From positions 434,001-498,000 of the forward strand of contig JACONQ010000019.1 in NCBI GenBank assembly GCA_014281115.1: a stretch of DNA of 64,000 nucleotides, in the 5' to 3' direction. This DNA is from Laburnicola sp. R22_1 (lineage: Eukaryota > Ascomycota > Dothideomycetes > Pleosporales > Didymosphaeriaceae). Below the pieces are notes generated by a model that had not been told where the DNA came from, searched no databases, and saw only the letters and a list, made by a program, of their open reading frames with translations. A program made the translations under genes and the position numbers. Positions 11,691-22,671 of the stretch are shown here, piece by piece (position 1 is the stretch's first letter; each line of letters begins with the position of its first letter).

Positions 11691-12033
11691 GTCCAGGCGA
11701 CTTTTCTGGTGAGGGATAAGTAATCGAAAGTGGCCAAAGGAAAAGGTTGACTTTCTAAAAGCGAAGAAGGATCTGTTCGTAGAAGATTAGGATGGGGTGA
11801 CAGGCACGAAACAGGCCTTCGACCAACTCGGGCCTTGTCAGTGGCAAGGCCGTCATCAAACGACAGTAGTCGTTCGCGCTAAGTGTGGCTGGGAGGGTAG
11901 CAGCCACACTGTGGCGTATTGATCCGCTGGTGCCAAGACTTCGAATCAAAAAATCGTTACCTTTGAATGTAGCCATGCGCCGACAACCATCAAGACACAG
12001 CATTTGCGCTGACCGGACATCCAAGTGGAGAAA
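11691..12033. promoter_or_regulatory. 343-bp divergent intergenic promoter (promethin-type gene / RPA49)
   Basis: The start codons of the promethin-type gene (11690, minus) and RPA49 (12034, plus) face away from each other across 343 bp, so both promoters and both 5' UTRs must fit here unless they overlap transcribed sequence. No TATA box or factor site stands out by eye. Confidence 0.6.
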
Positions 12034-13519
12034 ATGGCCAGCGAAAAGAAGAGAAAGAGACACGAACAGGGGAGTGGACGACCTGCGAAAAAGGCAGCCA
12101 TTGCCCCCGCGGAAAGCAATGTGAGAGTTGAGCACATCGACAACAGCGATGTGCCAGGCCCGATATTAGGTGTGCGATCTGGAGCATACCAGCCATACGA
12201 ACTTGTTGGGCTAATCTTTTTGTAGCATCAACACCGGGTCTCAAATTCCCCTCCCAAATCTCTTTCAAGTCCTACAAGCGCAGCAAACTCCTCCCCTCGG
12301 GCAACATCACCGACCTGCTCCTCCAGTCCTCCGAACACCCCCGCCTCGATTATACGGCACACGAAGAAAAGGATGGAAGCTCGGAAAGCCAGCTTAAGGA
12401 TTACATCGGCGTGTATGACCCCGCGACGGGCAAGATGCAGCTCATGCCTATGAGGAGGGTCACTGTGCGAAGTACGCTACGGAGCGAGACAGAGGAGCTA
12501 CACAACAGACAGGCCAGGATTGAGGCAGCGGAGTCTTCCTACAGAGCGAAGAAGCATGCTCTTGCGGCAGAATTTGGCTCTAAGCGGTCACGGAAGGCCA
12601 TCGACGACATGACGCAGAACGCTATCTCAGGAGGAGATGCGACCAAAAACGAGGGCATCGCGGAGAACGTTCTGAAGGGGATGTCTGGTGCGACGGATGC
12701 CATGCCCACTCGTGAGGAGCTCGCTGCTGCCGTCGACCGATCAAAGCCCCGCCCACCCGCGAACCTTGCCGCCGAATACCCCATAGACGTATACCCTACT
12801 GATGTTGTGGTGGGGAACGAGCTTATGGCACTGCTGGAGGTCAAAGACTGGGTGGATGCTTCGGAAGCAGGCACCGGTGTCCAGGTTGGCAGCAAATTTG
12901 TCGCGAAGCGCATCGCCCAGCTGGCCAAGAACAAGCAATACCAGAAACTCAAGGTGTTGCGCTTCATACTACTTTGTGTGAAATTCAACGACATTGCCAT
13001 CGCCAAGGGCAAGGGCCCGAAGCGGATACCGGGCAAGGACAAGTATGAGAAGCTTATGGGCGAGGATGTACCGGGACCTTTAAGCAATGCGATCAGGAGG
13101 AAGTTTGCTTCGGAGTACGTACTCTGAGCGTTAATCAACCTCTTAATATACTGACAAAGTTAGAAACAACGACCTACCGCGCTGGAACATCGACAATTTA
13201 ATGACGCACGCTTGCGCCGCCGCTCTAATTGTAGACGACTTCGAAGTCGATGTCAACGACTTGCGAGACGACTTGAAAGTCGAAAACAAAGAGTAAGCTG
13301 CTCACCAAATTCTGGATATCTGAGTCTGGATGTTGATTTCCGTGTAGGATCAAGCAGTACTTCAGCGAGTTGGGATGCAGAATCGCACCTCCCACCGAAA
13401 CGGATCGTACCAAACTCAAAATCACCAAAGCAGAGACCACTAACCACTTCATCGCAAAACTGAAACTACCGTTGAAGTTCCCGACGTTGAGAACAGGACC
13501 TTCGAAGAAGAGGAGATAG
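12034..13519 (+). CDS. RPA49: DNA-directed RNA polymerase I subunit A49
   Basis: Four exons (12034-12169, 12226-13114, 13164-13292, 13348-13519) give 441 aa; introns are 56, 49 and 55 bp. The protein starts with a basic nuclear-localisation-like segment (MASEKKRKRHEQGSGRPAKK). It continues with the A49 N-terminal dimerisation region (FPSQISFKSYKRSKL, DYIGVYDPATGKMQLMPMRRV), then a linker. The C-terminal tandem winged-helix region includes YPTDVVVGNELMALLEVKDW, NDLPRWNIDNLMTHACAAAL and IKQYFSELGCRIAPPTETDR. The end is KLPLKFPTLRTGPSKKRR. A49 with A34.5 forms the TFIIF/TFIIE-like module of RNA polymerase I in the nucleolus, supporting initiation and elongation of rRNA synthesis. Length matches yeast Rpa49 (415 aa). 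An upstream in-frame GTG at 12025 is not needed. Confidence 0.95.
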
Positions 13520-14091
13520 ATGTTGATGGAGCTTTGAATGGAGAGAGAGAGTATATGTGCTTCAGCTCAGTAATTACCTTCGTAGTATTACGAACTCCAG
13601 TCTTGCGGCATACACTTCGGTCATCTTCAATTCAGACCATCACCACAGATACGAGTGGTGAACTTCGCTACCTCAAGAGTCCTATTTGATCGATCGCGGC
13701 TGACGTCCAAGTCTCACAACCTACTACCAACATATTCAATCCTACATCCCCGAATCACACCCCTTTGCCCATACGCCGTGAGATCACCGAGCCATCCATC
13801 AACGCATCACAAAACCACCCCTTACGTCGAAGATCCAAAAAGCACGCAACTATCCACACGTCCGTGGACCCCAACTCCGGCCCCTTGTCTAGCAGCCATG
13901 ACATCACCATTTGCAACCCCCATCCGTGACGCCCCCACCCAATATAAACCCCAAAAACAACACCCAAACAACACAAGCACATCATCTTAACCTCTCTAAA
14001 ACACCGCATTATCCATTTCCAAGACTTTCCCAATCGATCGCCCTATACCTATACACAAACACATCAGATCTAGATACCAGCCCATCGAAAA
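13520..14091. other. Intergenic region, C-rich promoter
   Basis: 572 bp with strongly C/A-rich plus strand from about 13700 to 14060. This is typical of the pyrimidine-skewed promoters and 5' UTRs of highly expressed fungal genes. No coding frame is supported. It probably drives the small gene starting at 14092. Confidence 0.5.
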
Positions 14092-14427
14092 ATGACTTCA
14101 AACACAACCTCCGCAGCCGACAAGTTGGGCGCCAACAAGGACACCAACCCCATCCCGCAAGAGATCCGCTCACTCTCAATTCCACTCCCTGCCTCCTCAG
14201 AACTAAATCAGTAGTAGAACCCTTCAGTGATCAGCTCCGCCGGCGCCATCGGCAAACAGTTCAACCCCGATGGTGCCATCGGCCAGATTGGTGAGAAGAT
14301 CGGCGGCCCGCTCAGCAGCCAGGGCGTCATCCGTAGCCAATTCGATGCGAGCAAGGACGGCATTGAGGGACACGTCGAGCGTGCTGTTGATGGGCCCAGG
14401 AACCCTGCTGGGAGCGCACAGAAGTAA
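14092..14427 (+). CDS. Small hydrophilic repeat-like protein, splice unresolved
   Basis: An N-terminal stretch from ATG 14092 (MTSNTTSAADKLGANKDTN, then PIPQE) and a C-terminal stretch from about 14227 to 14427 are in the same reading frame. The C-terminal part starts ISSAGAIGKQFNPDGAIGQI and continues GGPLSSQGVIRSQFDASKDG. They are separated by two consecutive TAG codons at 14212-14217. The sequence between them carries a branch-like CTAA and CAG acceptors, so an intron is expected, but no GT or normal GC donor gives a continuous frame. The repeated I-G-K/S-Q-F-x-x-D/S-G pattern is seen in small stress- or conidia-associated fungal proteins of unknown function; I assign no activity. A sequencing error or a non-canonical intron would explain the break. 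Confidence 0.5.
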
Positions 14428-14659
14428 AGGCGAGGGGGAAAGGGTGTACGATATACATACTATAGGATCCTATGGTTGCATGAAGAATGAACAACGTTGA
14501 ATGAGCACTAGATTCTGATTCCTCGTGATACTTAATAATGAACATTGCTTCGTATTGAAAGGAGAAGCAGCAATCGTGACTACAATGCCCGAACTCCGGG
14601 GTATGCCATCTAATCACCTGGTATCATATCGAATCATGTAAACTCCAAAAGCTCCTGAA

Positions 14660-15840
14660 TCAATCCGAGCCGAGTCGGCGGCCAGGTCCGAACTGGCTAC
14701 CTGTGCTCCGACCCGTAGACGGTGAACCAATATTAGATCTACCCTGCTGAGCCATACCATACGGCCTCGCCTGCTGGCTACCGGCACCCCCGCCAAACCA
14801 CTGCCTCACGATTGCAGGCGTCTTGATGTAGTTTGTACCTCCGCCAAACGTGGGCCAGATGCGCGTAAGAAAATCGTACAGGTGGGCAGCGATGAGGCCG
14901 GTAGCCTGCGCCAAGGCCATATCGGGTGAATCCATGACCAAAGTCATGAAAAGCAACGCGAGAGGAAGGTATTTCGACTCGAACGTGATGACGAAGAACG
15001 AGACTTGGCGCGTCGGGTTGTCTTGTGCATACGTGTACGCGTAGGCGAGTGAGAGCGCATGGAGGAAGGTAAACGCATTGAGGAAGTAGCCCGCAAGCAC
15101 CTTGAAGCAAGTCAGTAACGACGACTTCAAAACCTTTGTTAACGCAAGTGGATGAAAAAGAAAAGGTTATGTAGGGAGCCAATACCGCACGACGGAATTG
15201 CGCGTCCGCTGTGCTTCTCAAATGGCATTCCCACCATGCTCACACACCACGCAACTCCTTTTGGATTTTGCGAATGACGGGGCGCATGCTGTGCAAGGGT
15301 GATCTCCCTCGGTTTCAGGAACCGCTTCAGCTAGGAGAGGCTGGGCGGGCAGATGACGAGGTTGTCCGGAGACGTAAGAGGTGTACACATCGAACGATAA
15401 CAGTAGGTAGCGGGGGTCACTTACAGCTATGAAAGATCCCACAAATACGGTATATGTGAAGAAGTCGCCCGGTTGCGAGAAGCGCGACGACTCGCGCTCT
15501 AGACCACTACCGTATTGGTATACTGGGCAGCGTTAGCATGTGAACACCAGAGGACAGGTCATGCCATACGAAAGTAAGGATCAAGCAGTATACCGAACTT
15601 CGGCTTGGTTATGAAAAACGCCGTGAGAAGGCGCCACACCTGCGGCAACATCCTTGTGGTAAAGACGTACGGCTTGAAGAAGACGAATTGCGACAAGCTG
15701 ACGATTCCCGAATACCCCAACCCAGACACAACCACAGCGGCAGCCGTGATGGTCCTTTATCAAACATTAGCATACTGCTGCACCAACAATGGCATTGTGG
15801 CTTACCTCGTAACCGGGGGCAGCGTCCAAAAGACATCCAT
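14660..15840 (-). CDS. Derlin (Der1-like ER-associated degradation protein)
   Basis: Exons 15806-15840, 15570-15754, 15425-15522 and 14660-15100 give 252 aa in frame. The start MDVFWTLPPVTR and the segments FKPYVFTTRMLPQVWRLLTA, YQYGSGLERESSRFSQPGDF, ALSLAYAYTYAQDNPTRQVS and AAHLYDFLTRIWPTFGGG are diagnostic of derlins. These are rhomboid-like pseudoproteases with about six membrane segments that help extract misfolded proteins from the ER through the Cdc48 pathway. The WR motif (VWRLLTAF) is present; no catalytic Ser/His dyad is expected. The C-terminus is a short Gly/Ser/Arg tail. The third intron would be 324 bp, six times longer than its neighbours, so a small extra exon inside 15101-15424 cannot be excluded. 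Confidence 0.92.
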
Positions 15841-16227
15841 GGTGGGCGAATGCGGAGTTGAACGAGTGAAGGTGGGGTGTCGTGGTGAGGAACTGCGGTT
15901 GCAGCCTAGAGGAGAAAAGAGAGAACTGAAAAGGTGGCTTTATGGAAAGCGGCGGCGCAGGCGGGGCGGAGTTACTTTATTGCGTCTCGACCTGATTGGC
16001 TCCACAACTATCTAACCGTATGGCATACCCTCCTCAGACAAGACATACGAATTGGACAGTCATATTCCAAATCAGCTTGGTCTGCATTCTACACGTGAAT
16101 GAAATCTTATGCACTACGTATTGTACAAGTCGATGCGCCCTGCAGGCTGCTATCGGCACCATCCAATATCATATCCCTGCAATGCACACTCACCTTGGGC
16201 AAGTACTTATCGTGCCCACATCACAAC
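15841..16227. other. Intergenic region upstream of the derlin gene
   Basis: 387 bp between the derlin start codon and the stop of the next minus-strand gene. It should hold the derlin promoter and the neighbour's 3' UTR. No further feature is visible. Confidence 0.5.
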
Positions 16228-17013
16228 TTACGGCTCGGGGTCTTTGCCCTTGACATTGCTCTCCGCACCAACACCGGGGGTTCCGCGCTTCTCGAAATCC
16301 TCCTCGAACCGCCTCCACACCTCCATGTCTCTTCTCATTCTCTTCTGATGTCGCACATGGTGCTCATACGCGATCATGCGCTTGTCAGCCTCGATCATGC
16401 TGCCCAGTATCATGCCAGACATTTGTATGTATCTAGTGCATGTCAGAACTGGAGCCTGGCCTGGAGGGGGTTTGCCTGTTATCAGTCGGGCTATGAACAG
16501 CGGGAGAGCTATGGGGCTCAACGTCGAGAAGAGCCAGAGCCTACCAGAGTATTGCTCATTTTGTTCGGATAGAGATAACAAGGCCAAACTTACACTTTGA
16601 ATTGGATTGTGAGGCCTCGATATACGGGAGAGAGGGCATATGCGACGCCGCCGGCCACGACAGAGAACGTGCCCCACTGTGATAGCAACTGTTAGCAATT
16701 GGTTTCTCTCAAAAAATGGGCCTATCGACAATGTACGTGTAAGGAGATGAGGCGTTGTTGGCTATCCAATGTTTTTTCCTAGAGCATGATCGATTTTTGA
16801 TAAGAGTTTACAATCCACAGCGACGCTTAGCAACTCAACCATCGTCAATGATTCTGGCCATCATCAAACCAACTTAACATATGATCAAGTCGCAAACCAT
16901 TGAAGCAAGGAATAGCTCACCTTCGCAGCACCCCATCCTGCACCTCGTGCCGCTTCCCACGCAGCTGCATTTGTCTCCTCGTCCTTGGTCAAGCTGGCAT
17001 GTCGTCGCGCCAT
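16228..17013 (-). CDS. Small two-helix membrane protein, possibly mitochondrial
   Basis: Three exons (16921-17013, 16594-16676, 16228-16432) give 126 aa with in-frame GT-AG junctions; the introns (244 and 161 bp) are long for this locus. The protein begins MARRHASLTKDEETNAAAWE. It then has a small-residue-rich helix (WGAAKWGTFSVVAGGVAYAL), a linker SPVYRGLTIQFK, a second helix (YIQMSGMILGSMIEADKR) and a charged Arg/Glu-rich tail. The pattern faintly recalls the N-terminal half of Rcf2/HIG1-type respiratory supercomplex factors (R-G-L/F-T ... F-K ... A-D-R), but this is a resemblance only. No function is assigned. Confidence 0.72.
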
Positions 17014-17576
17014 GTGGATTTGACTGTTTTATCGTCCTAGCATTAGGAGATAGAGTGTCTTGAGCTCCGAGTGTTGAAGTCGAAGTGTTGTAAGGTGATG
17101 TCACAGTCAAAGTGCAGCAGCGGCTCGTTTACGGCATGTCCAACTGCCGATGACTGAGCATGGGCCAATGAACATAGGGTGACGAGAAAACCGAACACCA
17201 TATTGGGCAATTTTCATAGAGTCCGCGTTCGTATCTTATATCTCGAGGTAAACACACTATACTAACGACGTGAAGCATTCGGGCTTTGTCTTCCCCCACT
17301 GTAAAGGGCAAACATGATTATGTCCACGTCCAGTATTGTTGAATCGTTGAGGGGTTCACAGACTTAATAGGCATGTGCAAAGCGTACAGTATGGTATAAG
17401 GGTAGTATAAACGCTCTTGTAATGCCTGATCAACTATACAAATGCCAATGCAATGCTCAATCTGCGGATGCTAAATACCATGATCTCGGAACCCCGTGCG
17501 CCAAATTCCCTTCTTGCCATCTGAACACCATGAGTCTTTCCCAGGAAAAGTACGGTTAGCAAGTTAAACCCATAAT
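17014..17576. other. Intergenic region
   Basis: 563 bp containing the promoter of the small membrane-protein gene and the 3' UTR of the coiled-coil gene to its right. No supported frame. Confidence 0.5.
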
Positions 17577-19379
17577 TCACACGCCCCATGGCCCACCAAC
17601 CACGTTGAGTGCGCCCTCTACCGCCTCTTCAAGTTCACCAACTCGCCTCCGGAGGACGCTGTTTTCTTCGCGCTCCTTCGCGAGACGACCCCACACAGCA
17701 GACTGAGAACCGCCTTCGCAATTGGCGCAGCCCCATCCGCCCTTTTCAAGTCTGGCCGTACCATCTCGTACCTTGTCGTATGTACTTCTCCGTTGAAGAA
17801 GCTCTGGTTTCTTGCCTTTGGGCGTCGTCTCGCGGTCAGCCTTTTCGGCGACTGAGGAAAGATCGGTACCAGTAGGGCTCATGCAGTTGTTTCTCGAGAA
17901 AATACTTGCGGCATCGGTTTCACACTCCGACTCGAATCCAGAGTCAACACTGACATCAGAGTTGGATATGCGGTTGCGCCGCATTGGGCCGGAAACACTG
18001 CCGGCATCCGTGAAATCATTGGATGCGTTACTCCGTACCAACGCCAGGCTCTTTTTCCTCGCGGCCTCCTCCTCTTGCCGCGCGCGACGCTCAAACATCA
18101 GTTCTTCCATAAGCCGCCGCATCTGCTCATCCTGATCGCTTGCCCGTGCAGCCATTGTCTCCAACTGTGTCTTCAGGTGTCGGACGCGCGTGTCGGCCTC
18201 ATCGAGCTCGTCATCTTGGGCGCTTTGTTCCGCTTGTGCATCGACGAGTGCCGTGGAGAGATGGCGGTATGAGGTCTGATAGCGGGCGAGCAGCGACTCG
18301 GCGGTGGAGAGGAGGTCATTGAAGGACGAGGGTGCGAGCGGGTCCACTGGGCCATGGGGGAACAGCGCCTGCGGGATGTTGAGGTTTAGTAGTTCATCCG
18401 AGGGATTGTGGTAGGTCGGTGACGGGACGGAAGGCGGGATTGCGGCGTTCTTTTGTGTGTTGAGCAGCCAGCCAAATCTGCTGCCGGCCGTAGACGGTGA
18501 CTGCTGTTGCGGTCTAGCGGGCGTTAGACTCTGACTCGGCTGCTGCGCATCATTGGAGGGACGCGTCAACGAGGCCCCGCGGTTGAAGATGTCCGCCATC
18601 ATGTTGCCGTCTTCTTCTTCGCCCTCGTCCGAGTCGTACTCGTACTCGTCTGAATCTGAATCGTCTCCTCGCCTTGCACTGCTGCCAACCCCTAGGGCGA
18701 CCTGCGCGCTTGCACCGTTGAACCAGTTCTGTAGAGCCTGGGCTCCCACACGGATCTTGGGCTGGCTGGCAGTCGACTCGATGGCGCTTCTGGAGGGGAT
18801 AAAGCTCGCTAGCGACTTGGTGGGCGAGTGGAAAGATGGGCGAGCAGTATGTTGCTGAAACGTCGATGTCGCGCGATTGATAAAGGGCTGGCAGTTGTCC
18901 AAGAATGTGCCCTTCAGAGATCTCTGGTGCTCTGGGTGAGGCGACGGAGAATAGTCTTGCTGTGCGTGTGCGTCGTAGGCGGTCGCGCCTGTCGATGTGA
19001 ATGCGGAAGGCGGCGGTCGGATCGAGTCGGATATGTCAATCTCGTCGAAAGCGCCCGCGTCGTCCGCTGCTCTGTGGGCGGCCGGGGGCGTCTGTTTGGG
19101 AGGATGGAGCGAGTTTCGGCGATCTCGCAACGAGCACTGGGTCGCGTAAGAGGCCGGCGGAGGCTGCAGGGCGAGCGGAGCAGTGGAGCTCTGGACGGCG
19201 TCGGGCGTATGCATGGCCGGTCTACGGCCGGTCGGGGAAGTAGGGGCTGGCTTTTCCGCAGTGCTTTGTCCTGCGGTCTTGGTGGAGAGAGCGGGTTTGA
19301 AACACGATATGGCCTGTCCCCTGTCCAGTATAGATGTGAGCAGCCACGGGCTCCGGTAGCAGCTGTCTATCAGCAACAC
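17577..19379 (-). CDS. Uncharacterised fungal coiled-coil protein
   Basis: A single 600-codon open frame. An internal ATG at 19214 (MHTPDAVQSS) is an alternative start, since the first 55 residues are compositionally ordinary. The N-terminal half is Ser/Pro-rich and disordered. At about residues 235-260 there is a highly acidic D/S/E/Y run (DDSDSDEYEYDSDEGEEEDG). A heptad-rich helix follows at about 355-450 (FNDLLSTAESLLARYQTSYR, then LVDAQAEQSAQDDELDEADT and RASDQDEQMRRLMEELMFER). Near the C-terminus there is a CANCEGG pair within GWGCANCEGGSQSAVWGRLA, then a second short coiled coil. I recognise no named family; the conserved-looking W-G-C-x-x-C segment suggests a small metal or structural motif. 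No transmembrane segment or signal peptide is seen. Confidence 0.8.
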   Translation of the reverse strand: MLLIDSCYRSPWLLTSILDRGQAISCFKPALSTKTAGQSTAEKPAPTSPTGRRPAMHTPDAVQSSTAPLALQPPPASYATQCSLRDRRNSLHPPKQTPPAAHRAADDAGAFDEIDISDSIRPPPSAFTSTGATAYDAHAQQDYSPSPHPEHQRSLKGTFLDNCQPFINRATSTFQQHTARPSFHSPTKSLASFIPSRSAIESTASQPKIRVGAQALQNWFNGASAQVALGVGSSARRGDDSDSDEYEYDSDEGEEEDGNMMADIFNRGASLTRPSNDAQQPSQSLTPARPQQQSPSTAGSRFGWLLNTQKNAAIPPSVPSPTYHNPSDELLNLNIPQALFPHGPVDPLAPSSFNDLLSTAESLLARYQTSYRHLSTALVDAQAEQSAQDDELDEADTRVRHLKTQLETMAARASDQDEQMRRLMEELMFERRARQEEEAARKKSLALVRSNASNDFTDAGSVSGPMRRNRISNSDVSVDSGFESECETDAASIFSRNNCMSPTGTDLSSVAEKADRETTPKGKKPELLQRRSTYDKVRDGTARLEKGGWGCANCEGGSQSAVWGRLAKEREENSVLRRRVGELEEAVEGALNVVGGPWGV

Positions 19380-19935
19380 AGAGGGTGTGGAAAGACAACA
19401 GCGAAAAGTGGAAGAACGCAGTACAGGCTGCTAGCTAAAGAAGTGTGCATAAGAGAAGATTGCATCTGGCCTGGGAGGCTGCATCTTGTCGTCACCTTTT
19501 CTTTGAAAGGTGGTTGGGAGGCGGCTGGGTGATCGCCAGCGGCCACACCATCAAGTTTCAACAAGAACAAGTGCGCCCGGCGGGACGGGCATTAGCATGA
19601 AACAAACATCGGCTCTCATTAGCGCATCCTTCGGCCAGGTAAACGGACAGGTTGGCAAAACACTCGGGTCGTCATATATAATGCCAATGCCGCCTTTCCA
19701 ACAGGTCGCGCAAGAAACTAGACACTAGACACCTTCGCGTAACATTCCATATATCGCCAGTGTTAGTATTGTATATCCTGGTGTAGCACACTACCTAGTT
19801 TGACGACCTGAAGAGTCCCGCTATTTTCGTCACCCACCGTGAAACAAGGTCTGAGCTTAGAAATGACAAGTTGCTGCTGCATAATTACATGATGTTCTGC
19901 ACCATACCCAATCGTCCACGTTGTTCAACCATTTC
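19380..19935. other. Intergenic region
   Basis: 556 bp holding the promoter of the coiled-coil gene and the 3' UTR of the methyltransferase-GFA gene. No feature beyond short meaningless frames. Confidence 0.5.
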
Positions 19936-21385
19936 TTATTCGTCCACGACAGGTTCGGAGGAAAGTCTTTTTCCTTCGCTCTCTATTGCGGGGTCGTCTT
20001 CTGTGCGATCCGAGCTGGGTTCCAATTCAAGCTGTGATGCAAATGAACAAGTCCCGTGGCGCTTCGCACCATCGTCCACCAGAATCATCCACGGTGCCTT
20101 TTCTCTCACGAAGATGTGCTGTTCCACCTTGGGCTTCGCAACCGTGAAGCTGCTCAAATCGACGGAGCCCATTGTCAAAGCTATTCTGCCCTCGTCGAAA
20201 TGATAGCTCATCGTAATAGGTGCGCCGCAGCCTGTACAAAAAGTCCGGTCCGCGAATCTGGAAAGGTGCACCGTTCTCAATGTAGACGAATACCTGAAGT
20301 AGAGCGACTTTGCATGAACGCTGATGAACGGGAGAAACCCGGACCCGGAAACTTGTTGACATGCTCTGCAATGGCAGAGCGTGATGCCGGAAGGAGCGGA
20401 GGTGGATGTGTACTTTACGCCACCACAGCGGCAGCCTCCTTCAAAGACTACTCCATCGCTGGACGACTTCGCCATGCATTGCGAACCATCAACAGCTTGC
20501 GATTTGGTTAGCTCAACATACTTCGGTGTCAGTTACAGGGATGGACTTACGCTTCCGAGCGATCCCCAAGAAAACACTGTCAATCTCCTCGACTTTTCCG
20601 TTCACAGCTAGTCGCTCCCATTCTTCTTTGTATATTCCTTGTGCTTTGCGTCTTATTTCGCTATTGGCGAATGTCCTGACGACGTCCTTCACGATGACAT
20701 TCTCGACGAAGAAGTCGTCCCATTGCTCCAATTCGTACTGTCGCTTTCCGTACCCAGCTTGGTTCTCGATCAAAATAACCTTGTCGACGTTTAACCCAGC
20801 TGACGCAAGCACCCCTTCGAGAGATGATTCATTTTGGCTCCACTCGCGATTGTATGGCACCTGGAGGTCTAGTCGTCTCGCGGTACGTTCTAACACCATA
20901 GCGGCTATCCAATTCCTGGGGTGCGTTGCATCGACCGCTATGAGACCACCAGGCTTCAAGAATGCGGACCAGTGTTTGATCGCTGCTTTTGGATCTGGGA
21001 ACAGCACCAGAGCAGACGCCGCCGTGATCACATCGAACTGCTTTCCCTTCACGGCCTCGACATCCTGAAGCTGCAAGACATCACTTTGGTGAAACTCCAC
21101 GTTTGAGTACTTCTGGCCTCCTTGTCGCTTTTTATATTCAGCCACACGAAGCATTCCAGGCGTCACATCGACGCCGACCACGCTACCAGATGGACCAACA
21201 ACGTCAGCCTCAAGAAAGGTCAAGAGGCCGGTTCCACAGGCGAGGTCGAGAATATTGTAGCCTGGTTCAAGCGTAAGGTAAGAGGCAAAGCGTCTGGTGA
21301 AGTCGGCATGCCAAGAGTCATCATATGTGTAGGACCGCGACTCGTAAAATAAGACGGCCTTATCAGCTTGTCGTTCAGATGACAT
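19936..21385 (-). CDS. Predicted fusion: SAM methyltransferase + GFA/CENP-V zinc domain
   Basis: Exon 1 (20551-21385) encodes a class I SAM-dependent methyltransferase: motif I NILDLACGTGLLT, acidic strand-2 end VVGVD, then EFHQSDVLQLQD, FDVITAASALVLFPDP and FLKPGGLIAVDATHP. Exon 2 (19936-20495) encodes a GFA/DUF636 (Mss4-like fold) domain with zinc ligands CRC (300/302), CHCRAC (319/321/324) and CTGC (365/368). A perfect donor GTAAGT at 20550, a branch GCTAACC and an AAG acceptor define a 55-bp intron (20496-20550), which joins the two frames (464 aa in total). Read separately, the methyltransferase would end ten codons into this intron, only 37 bp before the ATG of the GFA frame at 20475, leaving no room for a promoter. 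GFA proteins are named after glutathione-dependent formaldehyde activation, but most are uncharacterised. The methyl acceptor is unknown. Confidence 0.78.
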
Positions 21386-22671
21386 CTTGCAGGAGTAGGT
21401 TGGCGTGGAATATCGACAAAGGGTGAGAAAAAACAGAATATCTGAGTGCACTGTTGATCAAGGCAGTTGCGCAGGTTGTGGAGGGCTCTGATGATGTTGC
21501 TCTCGATGTAGCCAACCACGACAGAACTCCACAAGCTATGACGTCTGTGTGTGGCAGCCCGTCTGCTCACGTTAATTGCCATGTTTCTCAATATTTTATG
21601 GCGGACTCCAGCACATAGTTGTACGAACGGAGTAAGAGGGGAGCCGGTGTCCTCATGGCAGGTTGACCCTAAGATGAATCCGGGCAAGGTTCACCGGTCC
21701 CACGTTTCATCGCTTTCTCCGCGCGTTCTGACCACACACAAGCCGAAGGTATGACCCGTGCTTCTGACTATACCTAGGTACTCATTTATCCTATTCTCGT
21801 ACCGTTGCGGGGACGATGCGGAAAATGAGGATGACGGCTGTCTCCTTCCGTTTGGTGGTGCAGTGGGCCGATCAACAGACTACCACGGCTGCAGCCAAGC
21901 AGCCCACCAGCAAAGCACAGAGATGCATTGCCAGAGGCTGGCTTTCCATCTTTCTCCTTGCGGAGGGAGTAGTTCTTCAGTGCAGTTTGGGTTCAGGATG
22001 TGTACAGCATACAGCGTTGCTGGCTAAGCGCGGAATTAACCCCGCCCCCCACGGAAGAAAGCGCACGACAGCCCTGTCATCCTATTATGCTCTGAATTAT
22101 GCATTGGATGAAGCCATACATCAGGAAGAGAAACATCGCAGACCTTTTGGTATACGGTACAACATACTGTCCTGGTTGTTGAACGAAATCATGGACAGGT
22201 GCATCACAGGCAATACTAAATAGCAGACGTCGAGCTATCAATTGATCGGAGCCCCCGATGTGACGGAAAGACTTGCACGTGCAACAACGTGTTTGTGCAG
22301 CGGTGCGCAGAGTTGACGCTTCACCGGAAGCAGCAAGTCCATGCGAACAACATTGTGAAGAGCCCCACCGAATAGCACCCGCCCTGACGCCAACGGTGCC
22401 GTTTCACGTCCCCGAATATGGCGGGGCATCCGATAGCTTGCTAGCTAGACCTGGTCTCGCCGGCAGCGGAATCTCTCCTTCGCCGCTCCAGCTGTTCAAT
22501 GTTATATGTACCTAGCTCTAGCCCGCTGGACGACGTGAGAAGCGCCTTCAGAACAGCTCCATCGCCAAACCCTTGCAATTCTATTCAGGGGCTTCAGTCA
22601 AACGAACTCCAGTCAAAGAAGCCCCAGTCAGCCTGAACCTTGGAACGGCACGTCACTCGTGATAAAACACC
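21386..22671. promoter_or_regulatory. Divergent intergenic region (methyltransferase-GFA / amine oxidase)
   Basis: 1.29 kb between two divergent start codons. Short frames on both strands have no recognisable content. It should hold both promoters. GC-rich purine/pyrimidine tracts are absent, and no binding site can be named with confidence. Confidence 0.5.

Noticed and set aside
19936..20475. Separate 179-aa GFA gene
   Set aside because: It would be a complete, plausible GFA protein, but it has only 37 bp upstream after a same-strand stop codon, and a consensus intron joins it in frame to the methyltransferase. Kept as the alternative model.
21816..22223. 135-codon plus-strand frame in the divergent promoter
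   Set aside because: No recognisable motif, ordinary chance length, and it lies between two divergent genes.
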